Positions 49,468 to 61,500 of a stretch of 64,000 bases of DNA are shown here, in pieces. The translations under genes and the position numbers were made by a program. Source of the stretch: Cercis canadensis (lineage: Eukaryota > Streptophyta > Magnoliopsida > Fabales > Fabaceae). The notes under the pieces were generated by a model that made no database searches, had not been told where the DNA came from, and saw only the letters and a list, made by a program, of their open reading frames with translations. Location of the stretch: assembly GCA_003255065.1 (NCBI GenBank), contig QAOA01001436.1, positions 565,842 through 629,841 on the forward strand, in the 5' to 3' direction. Within the stretch, counting starts at the first letter, position 1. Every line of letters starts with the position of its first letter.

Positions 49468-49624
49468 ATGTGATTTATTGTTATATTTCTTATTTTTTAT
49501 ATAATTTAAGTTTTATATTGCATTAATTTATCAACATAATTTAAATTTTATTAAATTAATATTTAAGTTATACTAATAAAATTAAAATTATGTAAACAAA
49601 TTAAAATATCATAATAAGTCACAT
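49468..49624. repeat. Possible small MITE
   Basis: ATGTGATTTATTGTTATAT (49468-49486) matches the complement of 49606-49624 at 16 of 19 positions around a very AT-rich centre. Overall length, about 160 bp, suits a MITE, but no target duplication is clear. Confidence 0.35.
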
Positions 49625-50862
49625 CAAGAGGTTTTGTTCAACCTGTGTATATATTCTCAAGTTAATGGGGACATTAATTTTAGCTATAGTCCCATTGAGG
49701 GCAATCACTGTTTGAGTTTGGGTAATTTTGTCTCATGTCTCAATTAGAAATTTAGAATAATAGGTCCAGGTCCCAACGTTCAAAAATTTTGGTGGGCTTG
49801 TAAAAAGCATTTGGGTTGGGCCCACTTGTCGGGGACCAGAAAGATAAAAGGTAATTGAGCATAAATACAAAACACTATTCATCCATGCTGGGGTCATCAT
49901 TTGTCATGCACAGCAGCAGCAGCAGCGCCATCTTCATCCAGGTGACCGTTTGAGGCAAAACGTAGATGCCATGCTATGCAAGAATAATGGTGACAAAATC
50001 AGTGGGAAGATACTAATTAAGAAAATTATTAAAGAAACAAGGATTGATGTTAGTTGAGTTCTTAGAATGAGCCGGATCTAGAATATTTTAACGACCTAGG
50101 TTTCACGTCTTGGCCACTGAGATATTAACATTGAACATGTATATTTATTGGGAGGGGATTTATGATATTCATATTAGATGCATGTGCTAGTAACTATGGT
50201 AGCTGAGAGAGTTATTATGCACATTCCTTGGGACATGAACTGCGCTCAGAAGCAAATGATGTTGAATAACAAGTTTGGTCTAATTCTGTGGTATGCTTTT
50301 TTAGCATCATTGCAGTTGCATCCTCCCTTTAAGAGTTTCAGCACAGTAAATTTCTAATAGACGTATGCCTACCACTACGAGTACCAGCGAAGTAGCAAAG
50401 ATTGGAGAGAGGATATGCACATGTATGAGTCACGGGGTGAGACTTTTTAGACTTACTAGTACCTGGGTGGTATCTCACCCGGAGATGCAAAGCCAAAAAA
50501 GGTAGTGATCACTGATGAGTGACCCACATGTGTAGACTTGTGTACAATGCCAGCCAATAAATTTTCCAAAATGCTATCCATATAAGCTACGCTGTCCCTA
50601 AAATGCGAGGGAACCCCAGAAAAGTGACCGTTGGAAAGACCAATATTTCTGTTGCAAAATAAATTAGTATAAAGTAACATCGTATTATTATTAATCATAG
50701 GCTACCCAGTTAGTCTCGTACCATAAATGTGTCTCTTTCTAATTCCTCTGTACTTGCACTTTGTATATTAATTCCTCCAAGTCATTATTCTCCTCCCATT
50801 CCAGCTAATTAAAGACATTCATTCTCTTCTCTTCTTTCCCACTTCAACACTCTGCTATTCTA
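49625..50862 (+). other. Upstream region of the pectinesterase gene
   Basis: It contains a short CAG repeat (about 49911-49926) and a pyrimidine-rich leader just before the ATG (TTCTCTTCTCTTCTTTCCCA, about 50821-50840). No other gene or clear promoter motif is seen. Confidence 0.45.
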
Positions 50863-53530
50863 ATGGCTCCTCTCTTCGTCTATCTGCTTTTGGTTTGCAT
50901 CTGCTTATTTCATGCACTAACGGTGACATGCACAACATACAGCGATAATACCCCCAAATTAGTCTCTTCCGCAAACTCATCCCAGCACCAACACAGGTGG
51001 GTGGGACCCGTCGGCCACCGTGTAATCACCGTTGATGTTAACGGTGGCGGCCATTTTCGGTCCGTCCAAGCGGCCGTCAATTCAGTTCCAGAGAACAATA
51101 GGATGAACGTCCTTATTCAAATTAGTGCAGGCTACTACATGTATAACTCAAGCCCTTTATTTGCATTGCTCGTAAAACGCCATTATTCTTTCGTTAAAGC
51201 TATTGAAAGATTTCTTTGCAATTGAATAGTGCTGATTTTTATGAGAATTGCTTTGCTGGTGTTACGTTGTTTTTCTTTTTCTTGGGGTTGAAAGTTGAAT
51301 GTGGTTAATTTGTTTTGTGTGGTGGCGTGGGCAGAGAGAAGGTGGTGGTGCCGGTGACGAAGCCGTACATAACGTTTCAGGGAGCGGGGAAGGATGTGAC
51401 GGTGATAGAATGGCATGACCGAGCCAGTGACCCTGGTCCCAATGGACAACAGCTGCGTACTTACAGAACTGCTTCTGTAACTGTTTTTGCCAATTACTTC
51501 TCTGCTAGGAATATCAGCTTCAAGGTAGAAAGTGATTACAAACAGTACTCATCAACATCAACATTTTCATAACACAAGCTCTGTAAGTGTAACTAAGAAT
51601 AGTGGGTTTACTGATATTAACTACAGAACACAGCGCCAGCACCGATGCCGGGAATGCAAGGATGGCAAGCAGTGGCGTTTCGAATATCTGGAGATAAAGC
51701 ATACTTCTCTGGCTGTGGATTCTACGGTGCGCAAGACACTCTTTGCGACGACGCTGGCAGGCATTATTTCAAGGAATGCTACATTGAGGGCTCTATAGAT
51801 TTCATCTTTGGGAATGGCAGGTCCATGTACAAGGTATGAGCGGCAACTTTTTTTAAGCAACAAAAGAAAGATAATTAATTGTTTATTTTACCACTATTTG
51901 GGATTGGGAACTGTGGTTCCTTTATTTACATACAATATGAGTGTAGTGTTGCAGTTTTCTGCTAAGTGCATTTGAATGCGTGAAATTGAATGGCTCAAAC
52001 TCAGAGTTAGTGGTGCATGAAAAAGGAAATAAGCTTTTAGCCAAATTGCACCTTTGTCTGTCTTTGTGGCAGTAGCCAGTAAAGTAATAGATAGAGCCAA
52101 AAGTTAGCAGCGACCACATATATAATGAGCTTTTAACTTATTAATTTTTTGATAAGACCATCCTTTTGCCATGAAATCTATTTTTGATTAGTCTCGCTCA
52201 ACACATAAGATACTTGAACCGGTCAATCTCTCCTCAAAAGGTTTCTAATATTGCTAATAATTCCATCACAGCTATGAAAATTTACATCAGCAAAACCAAT
52301 CAACCTCACAAAATCATCCACCATAACATGATGTAACTTCGATACCTATTCATTTCGTTCTTCACAAAATCATTTCCTCTAACTTCGATACCTAATAATT
52401 AAACGTCATTGTTTCATGGCACTCTTTTTTTTTTGGTTGTGGTGGGATCTTATGGTACACTGAGTTGGTTGTTGATTGATTGGCGCAGGATTGTGAGCTG
52501 CACTCAATCGCGACGAGGTTCGGGTCCATAGCTGCGCACGCTAGGAAATTGCCATACGAGAAAACAGGCTTCGCATTCGTACGGTGTAGGGTGATGGGTA
52601 CAGGCCCGCTATATGTGGGCCGAGCTATGGGCCAGTACTCAAGAATTGTCTACGCCTATACATACTTCGACGACATCGTTGCTCATGGTGGCTGGGATGA
52701 TTGGAACCATGCCGAACACAAGAACAAGTAAGCTTCCTCTTAAATACCATAAATTCTTCGGCGCTTTCCTTATATGACTCTTGCTAAAACATTGAAAGTT
52801 ACCTTTATGTTTAAGTAAGCGGCGATTAGCAACTAGCAGGGAAGGGCCCAGTCCCTTGTATCCTTTGACCATCTGAGCTTTTAAGTAGGCTCCACGTTGT
52901 TTGATTCCTTGCATTGGGCTCTGTGTACTACTGTGAGAGTTTGAAAACCTAGTGATCCATTCTTGGGTTTCTCCTTCTTTTTTCCACTTTCGGCACTGGC
53001 CCATGGCCCAAGCGTTAAATTGTCATAGAGACGATGCTCAAGTACTCATAATTTTCATTAGAAAAAAAAAATTGTCATAATTGCATCTTAATAGATGCTA
53101 TTATAAGTCAACGACAACCTGACATATAGGGTTGTGCTATGGTTGCATTCTCTCATAAGAGATTTTCCTATATCTCTCTTCTATATTTCCTGAAAAACAC
53201 TTTTTTCACGCTGGATAAATCTTCAGTCCTCCCGTAATATTGATTTTTCAGTAGTGTCATTGGACAACTTTGAATTGTTTAATAAGTTTTTTGGCCTCAA
53301 ATGTGATTAATGACTCTTTTTTTCGTTTTTTTGTTTGTGTTATCCTAAAATGTGATTAATTTGGGCTGTTCAGGACTGTGTTCTTCGGAGTTTACAAGTG
53401 TTGGGGACCAGGAGCCACGGCGGTGCGTGGGGTCTCATGGGCCCGAGAGTTAGATTTCGAATCCGCCCATCCATTTCTGGTCAAGAGTTTCGTCAATGGG
53501 AGACACTGGATTGCACCCTCTGATGCTTAG
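50863..53530 (+). CDS. Pectin methylesterase (At5g47500/PME5-like)
   Basis: Five exons (50863-51140, 51335-51524, 51627-51833, 52489-52727, 53374-53530) give 356 residues with all phases closing. A signal peptide occupies about 1-25. There is no inhibitor-like PRO region, so it is a short-form enzyme acting directly in the cell wall. Conserved blocks are [44 protein letters not shown] and [10 protein letters not shown] (the two catalytic aspartates), and [18 protein letters not shown]. The enzyme removes methyl esters from homogalacturonan. At the exon 1-2 junction the inferred codon is Ile (GYY-I-EKVVV) where relatives have Arg, so that splice site deserves checking. The match to Arabidopsis probable pectinesterase 68 is from memory. 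Confidence 0.95.
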
Positions 53531-54493
53531 CTTAGCTACCCCATTTTTTTTTTGGAATTTTACACCCATTTTTGTTTGCTATAAGAAATTTACACGTCCC
53601 CGAGGCAAAAAAAAAAAAAAAAACAGTAACAAAAAAGCTAACTGCAGTCAATCCAAAACTATCACTAAATATACTCTTCATTTTTTTGGGGTTAACCATA
53701 GAAAATTCATTTGTTCAATCTTTTGTAGAGAGGCTGCAATATTCTTTCCTAGTTCCTACTGATTTCTATATTGATTATTCTTTCATCATCTTCAAATGTA
53801 ATAAATTCGCAGTTCTCTTGCCGTTTTAGAACTAAATTGTGCCCTCTGTTGGTTTGGATTTTCTAATATATCTCAGAAAGCGATAGTTACGATATTTAAT
53901 TATTTATTGTTATAATTCGAACAAAAGAATCAATAATTATCACATTTTCTCCACAATTAGTTCAAAATTCAAAATATAAATACAAATAATATCATACTTG
54001 TATGCTTGTTTTACTTAGAAAGTAATTAATACTCTGTAATGAAATAATTATATAGCTTTTTTTTTTTTACAAAAAAAAAGTTCAAAGTGAAAAGACTATT
54101 TAATTCTAAGACTAAAATATACTATAAGTCTCAGTAAAAATTTACAGTGGTAATTATATATTACTTACCAAAAAAAATTGTTAGTGAGAATTAAACCTGA
54201 CTTACAAGCCAAGTGCCATCAGACCCAAAAAAAAAAAATAAAAAATGAAAAGGATCAGCCAACCAAATTTTGTAGGCGACAAGCAACCTACAGTACCCAT
54301 TGCTGTCAGAAATTGTTTCTAGACAGGCCCTCCGATCATATACAAGCTTAAAGGTAACTTACAGAGGTCACATGACACTAAACAATGAGTTGGAATTGAA
54401 CAAACCATTTTATTGCGACGAGCGAAAAATAAATATCCCTACGAATCTGAACAGCAGCGACTTGAAAATGGCAAGAGGGATAATGACATAGCT
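53531..54493. other. Convergent intergenic region
   Basis: 3' UTRs of the pectinesterase and PEX19 genes, with long A and T runs (for example 53609-53624). No coding signal is seen. Confidence 0.55.
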
Positions 54494-57400
54494 TCACATT
54501 ATACAACAATTTGTTTGGGAGTCGAGCATTTCATGAGATCTGCAGGAGAAAAATGTGGATATACGGACGTAAATTGACAATTATAGCAAGATATCAATAA
54601 ATATACGGCACAACATTCCATCAAAGCAAGTGTAGACTATACTGCTTAGCTGCTCTACAGTTAACTTACACCTAATACTTAAACTTCCATGACGCATTAT
54701 TCATTTCTTTAAATTTGCAGCAAGTGTGGACTTATGAAGTAAATGAATGCATGTGCACATATGGATGCAGTGTTCTGAAAGTGTGATAGACACCAAAACA
54801 TGCAATCAGCTTGCATTTTCAATTATAATATAGACAAGGTAACTAGAAGGACACTTACAGCTGGCCAAGACTGGCTAAATCAAAATCAGGAGCAAGCTCT
54901 TGGACAATATCATTGGGTGGTTGTCCACACTCTTGCATTTTCTGCATAAGCTCAACAATCTTGTTGAAGTTTCCAGGATCATTTTCATAAACTACATTGA
55001 GATTTTGTATCAGTTCATACTGGTGTGAGTAACGTTCATATTCTTCTTTGCTTAAGCTGGTTTTATGCTCTTCCAGCCACTTTGGATATCTTTCGCCTAT
55101 TTCCTTCATTGGTTCATGAAGAATCTCCTTAGACAGAAGCTGTTGCATCATGGTCTCCACAATAGATTCCATGTCCTAGACGAATTAATAAAATATTAGC
55201 ACTAATTCAGAAGGAAGGGGAGCGGAGGGATTTCAAGATAAAACATTCTTATGGTAAGGAAAACAAAAAAGTGATAATGTAGTACTGCATAATTAGAAAC
55301 TAAGAGAGAAGATGATACAAGCTAGCACCACTATTACGCAGTTCAAATCTCCTTTCAGGCCTCAATCACTTGATTCCTCATAATGCAGAATTTCAATCCA
55401 AACATGATAAACATTAGCTTTACCTAGTTTGGACTCGTCTCCCTCCTTCCCAAACAACTTAATCAAATGTAAGTACCCAGGTTTCAGAAAAGAAGGCACT
55501 ATTTCAAGACTTCAGTGGCTGCTTCACTCAGCCACCATCTCAAGTTAGTTGAGTTAACATGTGAACATTGGCAAAAAGATCTGCATGGGAACATACATCG
55601 AAGTTCCTAAAATCCAAGTATATTGTTGTTTCCCCCTTTAGTTTTATGTAAGTTTCAATTTGGATTCTTATTATAATCCTTGCCTTATACCAGGAGAAGA
55701 GCTGTTTTGAACCTAGTGCGCCTAGAAAACCTTTCAGCAAGGAAAGATGCTTATTGGTATTACCAGCCAAGAAAAACAGTGTTACTAATTGAAAATAAAA
55801 ATCTTCAATCATCATCATTAGCAATCATGAATAATGCATTTTAACAGAGTACAATAACAAAGCCTGATTTATAATAATAAATTCTATTTCTTCAGCAACT
55901 CAATAAATTCATTGATGTAGGCAACTTTCTTTTAGGAATGGTGTGAATCCCTGCTTGATCAGAGTACCATCCATGGAATCCCATTGGCAAAACAAGAATA
56001 TGTATCAAATTGATGACATTAAAAGGATAGAAGTATCCTTGAGAGGGCATGCTAACGGTCCAAAGATCCTACATGTTTTGTATTGTGATGGAACAAAAAA
56101 TGCCAGAACATGAACTGCAGTATTTCAATTGAATTTTTAACAAGCAAACTAATTAGAAAGGGCAAAAAGAAAAGCTAATAAAAGAACATATACCTTCCCA
56201 TCTTAAAAAACCAAAGATGACTTCTTCAGCGAGAAATAAGCAAATAGACAAATGACTGAAATTCAGTGAAAATTAACTTCATCTAATACAAATACTAACA
56301 GAATGAGCAGAATGAACCCTAAAAAGAAGAGACTACAAAAAGAAGTGAAGAGTCAAATATCATTTTCAATCTCTGACAAACTCCTCCTGCTATTGTACAG
56401 CTAAGACTTATTATAACTAGAAATATAAGTAATCAATATCTCCCACGGGAAGTGATGTTCTATTTAAGTTTTCAAGCAGGAATCTTGAGTACTGTTTTGT
56501 GGCTGACGCAAAATAACACATTATATGCCTAGGAAAAAGTGTACATTGACAATGGAGAAAAAATAGCTTCCTTCACAATGGCAAGCACTATTGAAGTTCA
56601 GTCAGAATCCATTGTTAGTGAAATATGTGAACCTGAGCTGTTACATAGAATAAGATCACAGCATTCAGTCAAAGCAAATACTTGACATCATAACTAGATT
56701 TCTGACATCTTTATCCACGTAATATTTGTCACAACGTTGGCTGAAGATAATTCATATCATATTCCAAACTTAGAAAACACTGCATGCAGTAACTCATACA
56801 ACTGTACAAACATAGATATCTGAGGACGGAGCTGTTTACTTGATGGGGGGAAAAAAGAATCTTCAATTTTAATAACGGACAAGAGCAAAAATGAATAAAT
56901 AGGTTATATAGATATATGGATCATCAATCTCCCTAATGGACTTGTTTTCGCATGAATAACCTTCTCAGCATATAGAGAGTTGATTATGTCGATCATCATG
57001 TAGGAGACACCAACCAGGTTTACAACTTATGAAGACATTATCGTCCTGATTATCCGTTGCAGCAGTAGCAGGAAAATTACTTACAAGTTACATCTGTAAC
57101 ACGTTACAAAATTCTATACAGCGCCTAATTCTAAGGTCAGCTTTTAAACAGGAAATTTGAGAAGAAGAAAAACAAAAGCGCCGGTAAAATCCATGACTCA
57201 GATTCACTTCAGAACTTCATGTTATGATCAAATTCAAGCACTTCGTCTAAGAATTACTCAAGTTATTGCTACCAGCATAAGACGAATCACTTCCACTAAT
57301 AACCAAACAACTAAAGTGAGACGGAAAATACCTGAGACCCGGCAAGCTCCTCAAACTGCTTAACCCAATCCTCCATCATTGCATCCTTACCCAAATCATC

Positions 57401-57891
57401 TCCACCAGGTTTCGAGCCCGAAATGAATTCTAGTCCCTTAACAGCCTCTTCTGTCTGCTCCCTGAGCTTGTCAAGCGCCTCTGAGACATGGGTATCCTTG
57501 GATATCTTTTTTTTCCCTTTTTTCTTGCTTCTCAAATCAGGTAGGCCCATGCCCAATCCTTGAACCCCAGAAGGCAAAGGAGAGTCCAGCGTGTTATCTG
57601 TTCCTCCCCCACTTCTACAAGCAAAACAAAGTTGAAGATTCAGTAATAAATGCACGCAAAACTTGTTGCCAACAGAAATGGAGGGTATTGATAAGGGAAA
57701 AAAAGACCTTTTATCGGAAGAATTGAGGTTCAAGTTCTGGAAATCATCTAAAGCACCTGAAATGATTCAATGGACGAGTTTCAGATGGAGAAAATAGGCG
57801 GTATTATGTAGAGAGATATAGAGATAGAGAGAGAGAGAGAATTTTTACTATCAAGGAGTTGGTCCAAGTCGTCAGAGTGGTGGTCGGCCAT
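54494..57891 (-). CDS. PEX19: Peroxisome biogenesis protein PEX19
   Basis: Five exons (57849-57891, 57708-57756, 57332-57614, 54859-55175, 54494-54539) give 245 residues in phase. The N-terminus [20 protein letters not shown] is the acidic docking motif for PEX3. The middle has a lysine-rich block (RSKKKGKKK) and the helix [20 protein letters not shown]. The C-terminal domain ([18 protein letters not shown], and [17 protein letters not shown]) binds peroxisomal membrane proteins. Reading through exon 4 would end at TAA 54855-54857, but that TAA lies inside a perfect GTAAGT donor. Splicing to 54539 adds a tail that ends CCIM, a farnesylation CaaX box expected for PEX19. The protein is a cytosolic chaperone and import receptor for peroxisomal membrane proteins. 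Intron 3 is unusually long (2.2 kb). Confidence 0.95.
57803..57842. repeat. (GA)n-rich microsatellite in PEX19 intron 1
   Basis: A GAGAGATATAGAGATAGAGA-type run ending in pure GA repeats, just beyond the 5' splice site of PEX19 exon 1. Confidence 0.75.
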
Positions 57892-58561
57892 GGTTTCACC
57901 AAATTCGCACTCTCCCTCCTCCGAGTCGAGGGAGAAAGAGATAGAACGCAAGAATGGGAGAGGCAAGCTGTGAAAGGTGAAATATCGGGCGGTGCAACCG
58001 ACATGCCATACAATATAATGTAATGTACTAGTTTGAGTCAGAGACGAGATCCAACGGCTGTGATTTCCGAGGTTATTTTGACTCCTTTTCATCTCCACTG
58101 CCAATATGGTCAATAAAGTGAGTCTGGGCCTCTGGGGTTTCTTTGATTTTTTTTAATTGTTTTATTTATTTTTTGGTAGATGAAATTTTTTGAAAAAGTA
58201 AATTACAATTACCATTTATATAATCACTAAATTAGGATAAATAAAAATAATTTTATTTAAATGGAATTTCATTTTTTTTTGTTCTGTTGAAAAAATATCA
58301 ATCTCCTATTTTGGAATCTCTCTCCCATCATGTATCAGAAAAGAAAAGAGATTACACAGAAAGGAACTAGTCTTATGAGAATTGAGAGTTGGCAAATAAA
58401 ATAAATGCCTTAAAAATTAAATTGATTATTAAGGGAGGTTACTGCCTAATGGCATTTTCACAGGGACCGTAGAGGTCCCAACACAACGGATATTAGTCTG
58501 TCCGCGCCTCAATTGCTTATAGCTGTGGCCAGTAAGAGAGCGAGCAAGAGTAAGGAAGTAA
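57892..58561. promoter_or_regulatory. Shared upstream region of PEX19 and AsnRS
   Basis: The two ATGs diverge from this 670-bp interval. A TGGGCC (site II) motif occurs near 58125, and no convincing TATA box was seen for either gene. Both products serve organelles, which fits a TATA-less site II promoter, but the link is inference. Confidence 0.5.
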
Positions 58562-61500
58562 ATGGCTGCTGTTACTGCTATAGCACCAACAAGGCATCTT
58601 AGTCCTTATGGTGCCTTTCGATATCTCTCACTCTATGGTAGAGCAATCTCCAACAACCTCCCCAAGCTAAAGCTACCCAGAAACGATACCAAACCTCTCC
58701 CTTTCTCCTTATTCATTGACCGGTCCTATCCATCTTCTGCCTTCTTCGGTGAGATACCTAGACGGCGCTGCTTCTGCACTCTTATAGCTGGAGCTCTTCA
58801 CTCTGGCGAGGCCGTCGAGAAGACCAAACAGGATGTTGTTGAAGACCGGAGGGGCGAAATGGGCGAGAAAGTTGGGCAATTTCGGAAGAAGTTGAGGATT
58901 GCAAAGATTAAAGGTGGGCCAACTGAAGGATTGGACAAGGTGGGGCAGAACCTGGTTGTGGAAGGCTGGGTTCGGACTCTTCGGGTTCAAAGTAGCATTA
59001 CATTTATCGAGGTAAGGGTGATTATCTCATTTTGTTGGTTTGGTTGTGAATTTTCTAAGCAACGGAAGTGGAACTTAAGCAACTGGGGATTTTATATTCG
59101 GCAGTATAGAATTTCGCATTCAATATCTAAATTTGGAATCCTTATAGTATCTTGATAGAGCATATTAAAGTGAAAGATTAGATGTACACTGTATATAGTT
59201 GATTTTGTTCTTTGTCGATAGGAAATTTTAAAATAAATTAAGACTTTGAGGTACATCTCCAGTAATTTCTTGTTGCTAAATCGTCACCTAGTCTGCGTTC
59301 CGTTTGGAAGGTTATGATAGTCTGTTTAATTACACGAGTGTCCCTTACCTTGTTCTATGTTTATGATATTTAGGTTAATGATGGCTCGTGCCTTTCTAAC
59401 ATGCAATGTGTGATGGACTCAGATGCTGAAGGTTACAATCAGGTATGTTTATTTCTTTCTTTAAATTAAATTCTGGAATTAAGTTTGTATGCTTCTAGTT
59501 AGAATGCTGAATGCATGATTGTTTTCAAATGTTCCAGCATTACAAATATTTCCATTGAAAATTTGGAATACATTTGAGATTTTGGAACTATTTTACCTGG
59601 GTATAAGCAAACATCCTTGATCCTAGAGTCCTAAATGACTAAATCTTTTGTCAGAGGATCTTAACATCCAAATAATTAATATCTGATAAACAAAGGAAAG
59701 TCTTTTTGGTGAATAAAGAAAATGCATCATGTCTCTATCAGTTATACCTTAAGAAGTACTTGGTTCACTTGTTTGTGGTCAATTGCCACAGTTGTTCATA
59801 TGTGTTAGGTTGGCAATTCAATGAACGCAGAAAAGGAATGTTTCAGAAGACAGGGGAAAGCATATAAAAATTTAACATGTATGTGATTGTTTTGTGATTC
59901 TTCTGCCTATGCATATGATGTATCGTCTATGATGATGTTAACAAAGAAATTCTAGCTGTGCATCATTGCTCCATTGCATAAATTCATTCGCTACATATGT
60001 AGCTTTTATCTGTCTTTCTTAAACTCTGGAACTTATTATTAGGTAGAATCTGGCTTGATTACAACTGGTGCATCAATATGGGTGCAAGGAATTGTGGTAA
60101 AAAGCCAAGGATCAAAGCAGAAGGTGGAGTTGAAGGTGAAGAAAATTGTACTGGTTAGTGTTCCCCTTGACTCTTAATTTGAAACAAGATTATTATCTCA
60201 TTTCCTGATTAGAGATTAGCATTTCTTTTCTGTTTGCCCCTCTGGTCTGTTTCTATTTAAATTGCCTTTTTCTCTTTCAATTTTGTTCTTTTTCATTTTC
60301 CTATAATTCTAATAAATGTTGTGTCGACACCTCGAATGATATTTTGACATTGTAATTGTTGTTTACTCTTTTCATATTTTCAAAAGTTAACCACTTAATT
60401 GTATATCCATTCACTTTGATGTGTATATTATATGTGAATTGTATATAACAATGTTGAGATGTCTCACATGGCTACATGTATAAGAGGCTTGCTCGGGTCT
60501 TTGGAACTGCTCATGGAAGTATATGTTTCAATGTTAATGTAACACCCGTGCCTTTTTAATCCTTCAATATACAAGATGGATCTAGTCATTGAATCTCGTA
60601 GCCTTAAGTTTAAAAAGGTATCTTGAGCACTATATCTTACTTCATATTCCATTCACTTAGATGTGCAAACTTGCATAGTTCAAGATACAACTGATTACAT
60701 GTTCAGCTATAATGTAAATTGGCAAAGATGACTCTATTCATGGCAGAAAATCCCATAACTGAAAGCTATGGTAATGCTTGGAATGGTTATATTTGATCCC
60801 TCTGCTCCCTTTTGTGTACCATCCTTACATGTCTCCAACCTGTTTCATGTGATGTAAATCTTGTGCTTCAAGATGGAACTTTGACACAACTTTTGTCTTG
60901 CATGCTCATTCAGGTTGGCAAGAGTGATCCCTCCTTCCCCATGCAAAAGAAAAGGGCCAGCAAGGAATTTTTAAGAACAAAAGCACATCTTCGTCCGAGG
61001 ACAAATACTTTTGGTGCAGTATGGTTTCTTTTATTTAACATTTATGTTCTCTCTCTAGATCTTTTCTTGATTATGCAAAAGATAAGAATTGATTGCTCTG
61101 CTTTGATCATCAACGTTAAAATTGATAGAATATTGTATTTTATTGTACTTATTTTTTTATTAAAAAGTTGACAAGGTGATGATTTCATGTAAATTTTGTT
61201 ATTATGTTCTCTTTGACAAGACATTAACCTGATTTTTTAGTATTTTCTATTAACTCTTCTTTTTCATTTTGGTGGTGCAAAATGATTTCAGGTTGCAAGA
61301 GTTAGGAATGCATTGGCCTATGCTACACACAAATTCTTCCAAGAAAATGGGTTTGTATGGGTCTCAAGTCCTATTATCACAGCTTCAGATTGTGAAGGAG
61401 CGGGTGAACAGTTTTGTGTTACTACTTTGGTATTCACTGTACCATCAGGCAGTTTCTTCTTTTCTGTTTCAAACCCCATTCAAGGGGGAGGTAGTCATGC

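Noticed and set aside
54855..55172. PEX19 ending at TAA 54855-54857
   Set aside because: The TAA overlaps a consensus donor and the next exon supplies the expected CaaX box in phase.
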